The notes beneath the pieces are model-generated. The model searched no databases. It saw nothing but the letters and a program-made list of their open reading frames with translations, and was not told the origin of the DNA. Both the position numbers and the translations under genes were made by a program. Below are positions 51,484-61,219 of a stretch of DNA of 64,000 nt, piece after piece. The DNA lies in NCBI RefSeq assembly GCF_015352985.1, contig NZ_JACYXF010000004.1:62001-126000 (forward strand), written 5' to 3'. This DNA comes from Noviherbaspirillum malthae (GTDB lineage Bacteria > Pseudomonadota > Gammaproteobacteria > Burkholderiales > Burkholderiaceae_D). Within the stretch, counting starts at the first letter, position 1. Every line of letters begins with the position of its first letter.

Positions 51484-52230
51484 ATGGAAAATGGTTTGCA
51501 TCATTTGCAGGAAAGAGGCGTTCAGCGGGTTCGTCATGAAATCAGGCAGCGGGAAGTGGAAGTCGTCCGCATCCGGCCGGTCGGCGCCAACTTTATCAGC
51601 ATTACGTTCCGAGGTGAGGCATTGCATGATTTCGTCACCGCCTCGTTCGACGATCATGTCAAATTCACATTTAACGATGCCGCAGGAGAAGTGGTCCGCA
51701 GGGATTACACGCCCCGGCACTTCGACCGCGACAAGCGCGAACTGACGATAGAGTTCGTTCGCCACGGCGACGGCAAGGCGTCGGAATGGGCACGGCAGGC
51801 AGGCATCGGCCAGCGCGCGATCATCGCCGGCCCGCGCGGATCGATGATCATTCCGTCCGATTATGACTGGCACCTGCTTGCCGGCGATTCCACCGCCTTC
51901 CCCGCCATTCGCCGGCGCCTGGAAGAACTGCCCGACACGGTGCGCGCCATCGTCGTGGCATTGGCCGACGACGATGCCGACCGCTGCGGATTCGATAGCA
52001 AGGCACACGTGCACCTGCATTGGGTGTCTTCACCTGATGAACTGGCTGCCGCACTGAGCGCAGTGCAAGTCCCCGAGGGCGAAGGTTTCGCATGGTGCGC
52101 AGGAGAAGCTTCGCTGATGGTACGGCTGCGGGAAATTCTTCGTACCGGAAAAGGCATTGCGAAGGAATCGATGCGGGTAGCCGCGTACTGGCGCCATGGC
52201 GCATCGAGTTATCACGAGCAGCTGGATTAA
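51484..52230 (+). CDS. Siderophore-interacting protein (FAD-dependent ferric reductase)
   Basis: A 248-residue SIP-family protein. FAD-binding RDYTPRHFDRDKRELTIEFVRHGDGKASEWA (the YTPR element, shown in part), then AIIAGPRGSM, LLAGDSTAFPAI and the C-terminal WCAGEASLMVRLREIL plus AAYWRHG. These proteins reduce ferric siderophores in the cytoplasm with NAD(P)H. It is divergent from a MarR gene, which is unusual; most are Fur-regulated near siderophore operons. No siderophore genes are near. Confidence 0.92.
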   Translation: MENGLHHLQERGVQRVRHEIRQREVEVVRIRPVGANFISITFRGEALHDFVTASFDDHVKFTFNDAAGEVVRRDYTPRHFDRDKRELTIEFVRHGDGKASEWARQAGIGQRAIIAGPRGSMIIPSDYDWHLLAGDSTAFPAIRRRLEELPDTVRAIVVALADDDADRCGFDSKAHVHLHWVSSPDELAAALSAVQVPEGEGFAWCAGEASLMVRLREILRTGKGIAKESMRVAAYWRHGASSYHEQLD

Positions 52231-52765
52231 ATGATATCGCCAGCCGCGGCCATTCCTGGTGCGGCATTGCAGCAGCGCTGCGTCCGTACCCTCTTCATGT
52301 TGAAGGAAAGGCTGTTAGCAGCCTTCGCATTCTTTCTGCTCCTGCTGCTCCCCTCATATTCTCTCTGATGTTGTTCATCCTCGTTCACCGGGGTCCGCAA
52401 CTCATGTCGAGCGCGACACTATATTCTTTTCCCAATTATTGAAACAATGTCTACCATAAAGACGGTATAGAAAAACCAATGTACGGCAGTTAACATTGGT
52501 TCCCAACAAGAAACACACGCAATGGGAGATACGTCGGCCTTGTCACAGCATCAGCGTTTCTTTTTCAGTAATGTTGTTTTGCAGCATCGTTGCGCAGGAA
52601 AAAATTAAAGGAAACAAGGACAGCGATCATACTGATATCTCGATCCATCGACCCGTGCCAGATGGACGCATGCCGTCTTCATTAACTTGATTGCCTGACC
52701 GACTGTCAGGGATCAGGACTTATTAAAGCTGGTCACTCATTAAACCGTTCTCCAGGGAAGACGTA
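52231..52765. other. 535-bp gap, lower GC, small palindrome, no gene
   Basis: No credible gene. It has lower GC than its surroundings from about 52430 on. An inverted pair ACCAATGT (52475-52482) / ACATTGGT (52493-52500) is visible. It presumably holds the promoter region of the chemoreceptor; I could not find a convincing sigma-28-type promoter. Confidence 0.5.
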
Positions 52766-54391
52766 ATGAAACTGCAAGACTTGAAAATTGGAACCCGCCT
52801 GACGCTTGGGTTCGGCATCCTGCTGCTGATGATGCTGACGCTGTCGGCGTTCTCCATATTGCGCATGCTGAGCATCGACCATACCGTCGCGCTGGAGAGC
52901 AAGGTCATCGTCAACCGTTTGCAGCCGCTGTATCAGGCCCGCGAAGCGCTTGGGCAGACCGGTATCGCCGCGCGCAATTCCTTCATCTTCACCAGCGAAG
53001 GCGATGCAAAACGCGAACTCGATATCGTCGATCAGCAGAAAACCATTTTCATGAATGCGCTCAAGGCTGTCGCGCCGCATTATGCAGGCGATGCGGACTT
53101 CGCGAAGGTAAGCCAGGGCCTGACGCAGATGGCGGCAGAGCTGAATCGTCCGCGCAAGTACCGCGAAGCCAACCAGATGCAGGAATTCGGCGAATTTCTC
53201 GTGAAGGAATGCAGCCCGCTGCGCCGGCAGATCGTCCAGGATATGGATGTCGTGATCCGCAAGGCCGAAGCGGAGATGGCCAACGCCACGACTGCCGTGC
53301 ATGGCAGCATCAGCTTTTCGCGCATGCTGCTCATAGCAGTGTCGGCCCTTGCTCTTGCGATCGGTGTCGTGCTGGCCGTCGTTTTGTCTCGCAGCATTAC
53401 GGCTCCGCTGACGGAAGCGGTCAGTTTTGCCCGGCGCGTGACCACCGGCGATCTGACCGGCCATATCGAGACGACATCGAAATCCGAGACCGGGCAGCTG
53501 ATGACGGCTTTGAAGGAAATGAACGAAAACCTTGCGCGCATCGTGGCTGAAGTGCGTACCGGAACCGAACAGATCGCCACCGGTTCCACGCAGATCGCGT
53601 CAGGCAATCAGGACCTGTCTTCGCGTACCGAACAGCAGGCGGCATCGCTCGGGAAAACGGCTTCCTCGATGGAGGAGATTACCTCGACCGTGAAGCAGAA
53701 CGCCGACAATGCGCAGCAGGCCAATACGCTTGCCGTCTCCGCCGCCCAGGTGGCAAGCGAGGGCGGCATGGTGATTGCCCGGGTCGTCGATACCATGGGC
53801 GCGATCAATGAATCGTCGAGGAAGGTGGTGGACATCATTTCCGTGATCGACGGCATAGCATTCCAGACCAATATCCTGGCGCTCAATGCGGCGGTGGAAG
53901 CGGCCCGTGCCGGCGAGGAGGGCCGAGGATTCGCGGTGGTCGCGAGCGAGGTGCGCAATCTCGCGCAGCGCTCGGCGGCGGCGGCCAGGGAAATCAAGAC
54001 GCTGATCGACGACTCGGTCGAGAAAGTGGAAAACGGCAGCAAGCTGGTGGATCAGGCCGGCGCAACGATGAGCAATATCGTCGACGGCGTCAAGCGGGTC
54101 ACCGACATCATCGGCGAGATCACCGCAGCGAGCCGGGAGCAGACTTCGGGCATCGAAGAAGTCAATGCCGCCATCGCGCAGATGGACCAGGTCACCCAGC
54201 AGAATGCGGCGCTGGTGGAACAGGCTGCGGCGGCATCGGAAGCGATGCAGGATCAGGCTACCCAGCTGGCGCAGGTGGTGAGCGTATTCAAGGTTGACGC
54301 ATCCCGTGCCGCACCCGCCCTGGCTGCTCGCGCTGCACAGGCACCCGCGCTGTCAGTGGCGGGCGTGCCGCGGCTGAAGCAGATGCTGTGA
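52766..54391 (+). CDS. Methyl-accepting chemotaxis protein
   Basis: A 541-residue chemoreceptor. First transmembrane helix LGFGILLLMMLTLSAFS; periplasmic four-helix-bundle domain to about residue 190; second helix LLIAVSALALAIGVVLAVVL; a HAMP domain (SITAPLTEAVSFAR); and a signalling domain with the hairpin tip NAAVEAARAGEEGRGFAVVASEVR (shown in part). Methylation helices flank it (STQIASGNQDLSSRTEQQAASL). No C-terminal CheR pentapeptide. It senses an unknown ligand through the Tar-type bundle. The GGAAG ribosome-binding site is 5 nt upstream. Confidence 0.95.
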   Translation: MKLQDLKIGTRLTLGFGILLLMMLTLSAFSILRMLSIDHTVALESKVIVNRLQPLYQAREALGQTGIAARNSFIFTSEGDAKRELDIVDQQKTIFMNALKAVAPHYAGDADFAKVSQGLTQMAAELNRPRKYREANQMQEFGEFLVKECSPLRRQIVQDMDVVIRKAEAEMANATTAVHGSISFSRMLLIAVSALALAIGVVLAVVLSRSITAPLTEAVSFARRVTTGDLTGHIETTSKSETGQLMTALKEMNENLARIVAEVRTGTEQIATGSTQIASGNQDLSSRTEQQAASLGKTASSMEEITSTVKQNADNAQQANTLAVSAAQVASEGGMVIARVVDTMGAINESSRKVVDIISVIDGIAFQTNILALNAAVEAARAGEEGRGFAVVASEVRNLAQRSAAAAREIKTLIDDSVEKVENGSKLVDQAGATMSNIVDGVKRVTDIIGEITAASREQTSGIEEVNAAIAQMDQVTQQNAALVEQAAAASEAMQDQATQLAQVVSVFKVDASRAAPALAARAAQAPALSVAGVPRLKQML

Positions 54392-54422
54392 AGGCAGGCG
54401 TGAATGGAGGCCTGCCGCAGCT

Positions 54423-54647
54423 TCAGATGACGAACAGGATAGGCACAAGAACAACAAGAATGATCGCGGCCACGGCGGGCAGCGCATAGCGGTTGAAACG
54501 CGGCAGCGTGGCGCTTTCCCGCTCGGCCGGATGCTGCGAATACAACTTTGCGTAATACCGGTTGTTCTTCACCCGATACCGATAGTGGGAATAACCCGCG
54601 CCAGTCAGAATGGCCGAGGCCAACAGGAACCAGAGTGCTGCCAACAT
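54423..54647 (-). CDS. Small two-helix membrane protein, hypothetical
   Basis: 74 residues: an N-terminal helix (MLAALWFLLASAILTGAG), a basic, Tyr-rich middle (HYRYRVKNNRYYAKLY) and a C-terminal helix (ALPAVAAIILVVLVPILFVI). Codon use and composition are consistent with a real gene. Not recognised. It converges with the chemoreceptor gene. Confidence 0.6.
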   Translation of the reverse strand: MLAALWFLLASAILTGAGYSHYRYRVKNNRYYAKLYSQHPAERESATLPRFNRYALPAVAAIILVVLVPILFVI

Positions 54648-54940
54648 CAGAAATCAGCCTTCGAAAAAGCTTCGGATTCTAACATCCGGCGCTGCATTGC
54701 AGGGTGTCCTCAAAAACGCACGACCTCTTCCAGCATGAAGCCCTCCATGCGCTGCCTGACTAATTGACAATGGGCGACGACGGGCGGCTGCGAATCTGCC
54801 AGCCATCGTCATTGGACTTCCGCCTTGGTTATCCATTCCGTCGGGACAAGACAAGAAAAAGCACAGCAAGGACAAGGTCTTGTGCGGACTGTCGAAACGA
54901 CATCGGCACGATTGTCTTCCATCACTTGACCGGCAAACGT

Positions 54941-55339
54941 TTACCGCTCACCGCCAGTGCACTTGCCTTTGTCGAGGCGAACCTGGGGCGGCATCACATG
55001 GGTGCATGTGCTTGCCGCACCGGTGACGCGGTTGTATTTTTCTTCGGCCTCGGCGTACTGCCGCGCGAGTTCCTCCAATTTCCTCTCGTCGGATATCGCG
55101 CTTGAATAGATGAGATAGTCCCGAGGGCCGCCGCAGGCTCTGACTCCGAGCGGGACGACATGGCACTGTTCGGGCCGCCGGGCCGATGCATCCCCGATTT
55201 CCCGCACCATCTGAAGCCGGATATCCCGCATCTCCGACTGGAGTCCGCCGGCGATGGTTTGCCGGCCTTCGGTTCCGGCAAGCCCGCAGGCCTGCAGACC
55301 GCAGCAGGCGAGCAGCATCGCGGTGATTGTCCTTTTCAT
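54941..55339 (-). CDS. Small lipoprotein, hypothetical
   Basis: 132 residues with lipoprotein signal LLACCGLQACGL (lipobox LQAC, lipidated Cys near residue 18). The mature part is mainly helical: LQSEMRDIRLQMVREIG, DERKLEELARQYAEAEEKYNRV. It has four further Cys (QCHV, RACGG, STCTH, GKCTGG) suggesting disulfides. Located 95 bp downstream of the dodecin gene on the same strand. Not recognised. Confidence 0.7.
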   Translation of the reverse strand: MKRTITAMLLACCGLQACGLAGTEGRQTIAGGLQSEMRDIRLQMVREIGDASARRPEQCHVVPLGVRACGGPRDYLIYSSAISDERKLEELARQYAEAEEKYNRVTGAASTCTHVMPPQVRLDKGKCTGGER

Positions 55340-55433
55340 GGAACGCTGCACAGGCCGGCTTGGCCGCATGGTTTGGCCTGGGATGCCGGCGCCCGAGCGC
55401 TTGAGGCAGCGCATCTGCTCAGGCTTGACGTGT

Positions 55434-55643
55434 CTATTCCTCGATGCGGAAGCCCGCCTTGAGAACGACCTGGAAATGCGCAACCTTGCCATCGACGATA
55501 TGGCCCCGCGTCTGGGTGACCTCGAACCAGTCCAGATGCTTGACCGATTTCGATGCCTTCTCGATGGCATTGCGAACGGCTTCGTCCGAACTGTTCGGGG
55601 AGGACCCGACAAGTTCAATCAATTTATAGGTATGAGCAGACAT
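55434..55643 (-). CDS. Dodecin (flavin-binding)
   Basis: A 69-residue dodecin: HTYKLIELVGSSPNSSDEAVRNAI, then LDWFEVTQTRGHIVDGKVAHFQVVLKAGF (shown in parts). The Trp in LDWFEV stacks on flavin in the dodecameric shell. It stores or buffers FMN/FAD or lumichrome and protects against photochemistry. The start at 55643 has AAGGAG 5 nt upstream. Confidence 0.93.
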   Translation of the reverse strand: MSAHTYKLIELVGSSPNSSDEAVRNAIEKASKSVKHLDWFEVTQTRGHIVDGKVAHFQVVLKAGFRIEE

Positions 55644-55946
55644 GCGGTCTCCTTGGATCTTCGGCAATGGAACAAGAAAGCGAATCCAATTCTGACGCAT
55701 TTGGCCTTACGGCAAATGCGAACCGCAGGAGATTCAGAGCTAGATCAAATCGGGCTCGATGGGACAGGCGAATTGCACGGCGGCCACAAAGCGCCCCGCA
55801 CCTGCTTACTTTCTCCTCCCCAGGAGCCTGTTTGAGGACTTGCTGCGCAGCGTAATCGCGCTACTGCGGTGGCCAGGCGACTCTCGAGTACGTGTGCATT
55901 CCTCAGACCGGCCCCAAGCTGCTCGCTACGGTTTTCAGGCAGGTTT

Positions 55947-56138
55947 TCAGAAGCTGATGGCCAGCGCCACGACCACTTCGCCTGCGGCGCACAGGCGCTG
56001 GTATTCCTCGAATTGCCATTTGCGGTAATAGCCTTGCTTGGCGGGAATCAGGGATTCGGGGCGCGGCGACGCGACCCAGATGCTCCCGTCGGGACGCGAG
56101 ATTTGCCTGTGGAATTGGGGTGAGAAATCGAGTGACAT
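55947..56138 (-). CDS. Short hypothetical protein
   Basis: 63 residues beginning MSLDFSPQFHRQISRPDGSIWVA and ending QRLCAAGEVVVALAISF. AAAGG is 7 nt before the ATG at 56138. Aromatic-rich middle (GYYRKWQFEEYQR). Not recognised; could be a real small gene. The 55.70-55.95 kb stretch next to it holds nothing recognisable. Confidence 0.4.
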   Translation of the reverse strand: MSLDFSPQFHRQISRPDGSIWVASPRPESLIPAKQGYYRKWQFEEYQRLCAAGEVVVALAISF

Positions 56139-56379
56139 GTCTGGACCTTTGAAGCTGGGATTTCCGATTCACGCATTTTCCGGCCAGATCGAGCGGAAAG
56201 CATGACGGAAGTGTATTACCCGCTGCCGCAGCCGCTAACGAATTTCTTCGCACTTCGATATTCCCTGCTCTGCGTTTGATCAGTTCCGCGGCAGGCTGTC
56301 CGCTGGCAAGTTGGGCTGCTGAAAGCCGCCGGGAGAATCGGGATAGAATCAGTGTCTCTGCGCAGACAAGGAGGTAAGC

Positions 56380-57369
56380 ATGCATGTTCCGGTCATTGAT
56401 GTCGCTCCGCTGGTCCAGGAAAGCGGCAGCTGCCAGGAAGTCGCCGAACAGATCGGCGCCGCATGCCGTGAACATGGCTTTTTTTACATCTCCGGCCATG
56501 GCATCGATCCCGCACTGATCTCCCGCCTTGACCAACTCAGCCGGCAGTTCTTCGCCCTCGACGACGCTGCCAAACTGCGCCTGCGGATGGAACTGGGCGG
56601 CAGGGCATGGCGGGGATATTTTTCCGCAGGCAATGAGCTGACGTCGAACATACCCGACTGGAAGGAAGGCCTGTACCTGGGCAGCGAGCTCGGCGCCGAC
56701 GATGCCAGGGTGGCCGCCGGCACTCCGCTGCACGGAGCCAACCTGTTTCCCGATCTGCCCGGGTTCCGCGAGACCATATTGCAATATCTGGATGCGCTGA
56801 CCGCGCTCGGCCATCGCCTGATGGAAGGCGTCGCGCTCAGCCTCAATCTGCCGCGCGATTATTTCGTGACCCGCTACCTTGCCGATCCGCTGGTCCTGTT
56901 CCGCATTTTCAACTACCCCAGCCGGCCTGCTCCCGAAGGGCTGGGCGTCCAGTGGGGCGTGGGCGAACATACCGACTATGGCTTTCTGACCATCCTGTTC
57001 CAGGACGATGTCGGCGGACTGCAGGTAAAAAGCCGCGAAGGGTGGATTGAAGCGCCACCCCTGGCCGGCACCTTCGTGTGCAATATCGGCGACATGCTCG
57101 ACCGGGTCACCGGCGGCCTCTACAAGTCCACGCCGCATCGCGTGCGGCTCAATACATCGGGACGCGATCGCCTGTCGTTTCCTTTCTTTTTCGATCCCGG
57201 CTTCGATGCGGCGGTGTATCCGATCGAAGACCTGCCTGAAGCGGCCGACGACAGCGCCGCACGCTGGGATAGCGCAAACGTGCATGCGTTTTCCGGCACC
57301 TACGGCGAATACCTGCTCGGAAAAATCGGCAAGGTATTTCCTGATCTGAAAAAAGCCGTCGAGCCTTGA
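56380..57369 (+). CDS. 2-oxoglutarate/Fe(II) oxygenase, isopenicillin-N-synthase family
   Basis: A 329-residue double-stranded beta-helix enzyme. N-terminal DIOX_N region HVPVIDVAPLVQ...REHGFFYISGHGI (parts shown). Iron ligands: His and Asp in VGEHTDYGFLTILFQDD and distal His in YKSTPHRVRL. 2-Oxoglutarate-binding RLS in RDRLSFPFFFDP. It hydroxylates or desaturates a small organic substrate. Members of this family in soil proteobacteria also make ethylene or modify thymine. ATG 56380 has AAGGAGG upstream. No operon partner. Confidence 0.92.
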   Translation: MHVPVIDVAPLVQESGSCQEVAEQIGAACREHGFFYISGHGIDPALISRLDQLSRQFFALDDAAKLRLRMELGGRAWRGYFSAGNELTSNIPDWKEGLYLGSELGADDARVAAGTPLHGANLFPDLPGFRETILQYLDALTALGHRLMEGVALSLNLPRDYFVTRYLADPLVLFRIFNYPSRPAPEGLGVQWGVGEHTDYGFLTILFQDDVGGLQVKSREGWIEAPPLAGTFVCNIGDMLDRVTGGLYKSTPHRVRLNTSGRDRLSFPFFFDPGFDAAVYPIEDLPEAADDSAARWDSANVHAFSGTYGEYLLGKIGKVFPDLKKAVEP

Positions 57370-57408
57370 TACACGGGTACAAGACATCGAATCTTCTCGG
57401 AAAGAAGC

Positions 57409-60111
57409 TCAATCCGGCAGGTTCAGCGCGTATGCGGTTTGCTGTTCAGCCGGCGGAAGCGGGGGCGCCACGAAGTAACCCTGTATCTCGTCGCAGCGCA
57501 GCGCGGCAAGACGCCTGACCTGTTCCTCGGTCTCGACACCCTCCGCCACTACCTTCATCCCCAATGAGTGCGCCATCGTAATGATGGCGGTATAGAACAC
57601 ATTGCTTGCATCGTTCGATCCCAGGCGGGCGGTGAAGGCCCTGTCGACTTTCAGCGTATCGAAGTCGAGCTCCTGCAATTGCGCCAGCGATGAGTATCCG
57701 GTACCGAAATCGTCGACCAGCAGCTTGACGCCCATGTGCTGCATGACGGCCAGTACCTCGCTCACATCCTGACCGCTGGACATCATCGAGGATTCGGTGA
57801 GTTCGATCTCCACCAGATGCGCATCCAGCTGATATCGCTTGAGCGCGTCCGCGAGCGTGGCAGCGACGTCCGACTGCGTGAACTGGCGCGCCGACACGTT
57901 GATCGAAACGGGCACGATTTCCCGGCCGTGCCTGAGCCAGAACGCCAGCTGGGCACATACCTTGTCGATGACCTGCTCGCCCAGCTGAATGATCAGCCCC
58001 GTTTCTTCGGCCAGCGGAATGAAGGCTTGCGGCTCGATGATGCCGCGCTCCGGGTGCGCCCATCGCACCAGGGCTTCCATGCTCGACATCCGGCAGGTCG
58101 CCAGATCGATGCGCGGCTGGTAGTAAATGACGAACTGGTTCTGCTCCAGCGCGTGACGGAACTCGACTTCATTCTGATGCCTGCGCTGCACGGATTCGGA
58201 GAACTGTGCGTCGAAATAGCAATAATTCCGCTTGCCGCTCATCTTCACCGCATACATGGCCATGTCGGCATGGCTCATCAGCGTATCGGCGTCCAGACCG
58301 TCGTTGGGAAACACGCTGATGCCGATGGAAGTTCCGACCGAGTGCGTTCCCTGCGAAAGGCGAAAAGGCGCTTCGAAGGAATGCAGAATGCGCTGCGCGA
58401 CCTGGCCGGCGTCGGTCCTGTGCGCCAGGTTTTCCGTCACGACGATGAATTCGTCACCGCCGATGCGCGCCACGATATCATGCGGCCGCACCGCCTCCTT
58501 CAGCCGCCGGCCCGCGTTGCGCAAAAGTTCATCGCCTATCTCGTGGCCCATCGTGTCGTTGACCGCCTTGAAGCCGTCGAGATCGATGAAGAGCAGCGCG
58601 AGCATTTGCCTGGATGCGCGCGCCGATACCAGCGCCTGCGGCAGATACCGCTTCAGCCAGTGCCGGTTGGGCAGCCGCGTCAGCGCATCCTCGCTTCCTA
58701 TCCTTTCCAGTTCGGCCACATGCGCCTTGGTCTGGCTGATGTCGCGGATCGTGACCGCCAGGTCGCCGTCCGGCCGGCCGATCGATACATGCAGCCAGTC
58801 CGCCGCAACCGTGCGGACCTTTCTCGCATCGATTTCCCGCTCCAGATGGCGTTTTTCGTAGGCGGCACGCAGCAATCGGTTCAGCTCCTTCGCCTCCGAG
58901 TGCGAGTAGATCTCGGAAATGGTCAGTCCGATCAATTCCGATCGCCGGTACTTCATGATGCGCGCGCCCTGCTCGTTGCAGTCGATCACCTTGAAATCGC
59001 TGATCTTTCCGTCATCGCCTGCCCGCGGCCGCATGATGAAGAAGCCATCGTTCCCACGCTCGGTCGCTGTCCTGTAAGTATCGTGAAGCTGCTTGATCTG
59101 CTGCTTTCTCCAGGACAGCCGCGCCAGGCTCAATGATGCGAGCAGGGTGAAAAGCGCGAGCGCAGACGTGGCGACGATGCCATGCAGGATCGTTTCGTCG
59201 GAATCCTTGGTGAAGACAGACAGCGCATCCTGCTGGTCTATGCCTGCCACCGCGATCATCTCGTGCCGCTCCGTCGCCTGCCATCCCAGATATCGGGAGC
59301 GCTTGTCGCTGAAGTAGGTGGCGCCGTCCAGCATGACCGTACCCGACCGCCCGTCAATGGCCGGCGGTGCAACGATCGTGGCGGCCGGAGGCGTGTACAC
59401 CTGATCGCCTATCCTTGCCACACGCACCCGTCTATCCGAGCCAAGGATGGCAAGCAGGCCGTGCGGCCCCAACGTCAGCTGGTCGTAGCCGGCGATGAAA
59501 TACTCGGGCACGACCGAGATGACGACAACGCCGCCGAACCTGCCGTCGCCATTCATGAGCTTTCTAGAGAAATGCGTGACCGTGCGCTTGCTCAGAATGC
59601 CGTATCTGGGACGCCCGATGTAGAGCTGGTCGCTTCCTGACGAGGACTGCGCCAGAAAGTAGGCTTCTTCGCTGACGTTGATCGGCTCGCTCATGCCGAG
59701 CGTGCTGGTCAGGATGTCGCCTTCGGCGTTGACGATGGTGACATACAGGCCGAGCCTGGCCGGAAAGGGCCCGGTGTCGCTCAGGGTCTGCAGGTCGAGT
59801 TTGCTGCCCGACATTTTCCAGCCATAGCGGACATAGAGAGATAGCTGGTCGATGGCATCGATGGTTTGGGAGAGATGGCCTGCGTAGGACCGCGCAAGAA
59901 TTTCCGCTTCGCGTACGGCGGCCGCCTCTGCGCTCTTTCTGTCCTGTTCAATGCCTCCAAGCAGATAATGCCAGGCGATAGCGCCGATCACGACGACGGA
60001 AATGAGCCACAGGGCGAGAAAGGGCAGGCTGAATCGCATAAAGCGTTCGCCTTCCAGCCCGGGCGGCAAGGCGGAGCTGTCCATGACTGAACTGGATGAC
60101 TTGGACGACAT
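57409..60111 (-). CDS. Membrane GGDEF-EAL cyclic-di-GMP enzyme with dCache-type and PAS domains
   Basis: A 900-residue sensor. An N-terminal helix (LPFLALWLISVVVIGAIAW), an extracytoplasmic dCache-like domain to about residue 300, a second helix (ALALFTLLASLSLA), a PAS domain, then GGDEF and EAL domains. The diguanylate cyclase motif RIGGDEFIVVTE is intact, with an inhibitory-site RPHD exactly five residues upstream. The phosphodiesterase motifs MEALVRWAHP, ELTESSMM and VDDFGTGYSS are also intact. Either or both activities may be present, set by the sensor. Start at 60111 follows GGGG. Confidence 0.95.
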   Translation of the reverse strand: MSSKSSSSVMDSSALPPGLEGERFMRFSLPFLALWLISVVVIGAIAWHYLLGGIEQDRKSAEAAAVREAEILARSYAGHLSQTIDAIDQLSLYVRYGWKMSGSKLDLQTLSDTGPFPARLGLYVTIVNAEGDILTSTLGMSEPINVSEEAYFLAQSSSGSDQLYIGRPRYGILSKRTVTHFSRKLMNGDGRFGGVVVISVVPEYFIAGYDQLTLGPHGLLAILGSDRRVRVARIGDQVYTPPAATIVAPPAIDGRSGTVMLDGATYFSDKRSRYLGWQATERHEMIAVAGIDQQDALSVFTKDSDETILHGIVATSALALFTLLASLSLARLSWRKQQIKQLHDTYRTATERGNDGFFIMRPRAGDDGKISDFKVIDCNEQGARIMKYRRSELIGLTISEIYSHSEAKELNRLLRAAYEKRHLEREIDARKVRTVAADWLHVSIGRPDGDLAVTIRDISQTKAHVAELERIGSEDALTRLPNRHWLKRYLPQALVSARASRQMLALLFIDLDGFKAVNDTMGHEIGDELLRNAGRRLKEAVRPHDIVARIGGDEFIVVTENLAHRTDAGQVAQRILHSFEAPFRLSQGTHSVGTSIGISVFPNDGLDADTLMSHADMAMYAVKMSGKRNYCYFDAQFSESVQRRHQNEVEFRHALEQNQFVIYYQPRIDLATCRMSSMEALVRWAHPERGIIEPQAFIPLAEETGLIIQLGEQVIDKVCAQLAFWLRHGREIVPVSINVSARQFTQSDVAATLADALKRYQLDAHLVEIELTESSMMSSGQDVSEVLAVMQHMGVKLLVDDFGTGYSSLAQLQELDFDTLKVDRAFTARLGSNDASNVFYTAIITMAHSLGMKVVAEGVETEEQVRRLAALRCDEIQGYFVAPPLPPAEQQTAYALNLPD

Positions 60112-60388
60112 GCATTTCCCCAGTGCAGTTGCTGCGTTGAGAACGGACAAGTCCGCCACGAATCGCGATGAATGAGACGGGTTCCGAACTGCCTGCAGGA
60201 AAAACTTCCGGTACGCCGGCTTGATTCAATCAGTCCGATTGTGTGGCGACAGGAAGTTTAGTCTCTGCGGAAAGTCAAGCGTGTGTTGGTAGGTTTGCCA
60301 TGTTTTACTTCGGCAAGGCGCTTGCTGCAGAGGAGAGAGGCTGCCGGCATGCTGTCGCCGGCGGCGGGAAACGGTGAAATGGTTCCGG

Positions 60389-61180
60389 TCAGAACGCAGG
60401 GATGATCGCGCCCTTGTATTTCTCGCTGATGAACTGCTTGACTTCAGGCGAGTTCAGCGCGTTGGCCAGTTTCTTGAATGCAGCACTGTCCTTGTTGTCC
60501 TCGCGAGCGACGAGAAGGTTGGCATAAGGCGAATTGCCGTCTTCGATGAACAGCGAATCCTTCACCGGATTGAGCTTGGCTTCAAGCGCATAGTTGGTAT
60601 TGATGAGCGCCAGGTCGACCTGGTCCAGCACGCGCGGCAGCATCGCCGCTTCCAGTTCGCGGAACTTGAGCTTCTTCGGATTTTCAACGATGTCGCTGCG
60701 GGTCGCCGAGACATTGGAAGAATCGCGCAGCTTGAGCAGCCCCTGGCGCGCCAGCAGGATCAGCGCACGGCCGGAATTCGACGGGTCATTCGGAATGGCA
60801 ACCGTCGCGCCGGCAGGCAGGTCGGCCACGCTCTTGTGCTTGCGCGAGTAGCCGGCGAACGGTTCGACATGCACCTTGGCCACCGGCACTTCGATATCGT
60901 TCTTGTGGCTCTTCTTGAATTCGTTGAGGTAAGGCTGATGCAGGAAGAAGTTGCCGTCCAGGCGCTTTTCATTGACCTGTACCGCAGGCTGCACGTAATC
61001 CGTGAATACCTTGACCCGCAGGTCCAGGCCTTCCTTTGCCAGCTTCGGCTTGATGAATTCGAGAATCTCGGCGTGCGGCACCGGGGTTGCGGCGATGGTC
61101 AGCACATCGGCGGCATGCGCCGGCAGGATGGCGGCGGCTGCAAGCAGCGCGCCCAGTTTGGGCAAAAGCGAACGTAGCAT
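60389..61180 (-). CDS. metQ: Methionine ABC transporter binding protein (MetQ)
   Basis: A 263-residue NlpA/MetQ-family receptor. Signal peptide ends near LPAHAAD; it has no lipobox Cys, so it is likely a soluble periplasmic form. Family blocks: VPHAEILEFIKPKLAKEG, FLHQPYLNEFKKSH, VAIPNDPSNSGRALILLARQG and LINTNYALEAKLNP. The start at 61180 has AGGAGTT upstream. It follows metI by 39 bp. Binds methionine, possibly D-methionine. Confidence 0.95.
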   Translation of the reverse strand: MLRSLLPKLGALLAAAAILPAHAADVLTIAATPVPHAEILEFIKPKLAKEGLDLRVKVFTDYVQPAVQVNEKRLDGNFFLHQPYLNEFKKSHKNDIEVPVAKVHVEPFAGYSRKHKSVADLPAGATVAIPNDPSNSGRALILLARQGLLKLRDSSNVSATRSDIVENPKKLKFRELEAAMLPRVLDQVDLALINTNYALEAKLNPVKDSLFIEDGNSPYANLLVAREDNKDSAAFKKLANALNSPEVKQFISEKYKGAIIPAF

Positions 61181-61219
61181 GTGAACTCCTGTTGTTATTG
61201 CAAGCGGACGAATCACGCG

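Noticed and set aside
52690-52765. Sigma-28 promoter before the chemoreceptor
   Set aside because: TTAAAGC and CCGTTCT are present but spacing and the -10 word differ too much from TAAA-N15-GCCGATAA.
55825-55960. Fourth copy of the palindromic element family near 55.83 kb (AGCCTGTTTGAGG...TTTTCAGGCAGG)
   Set aside because: The ends are only loosely inverted and the CTCCTTGCC core is missing.
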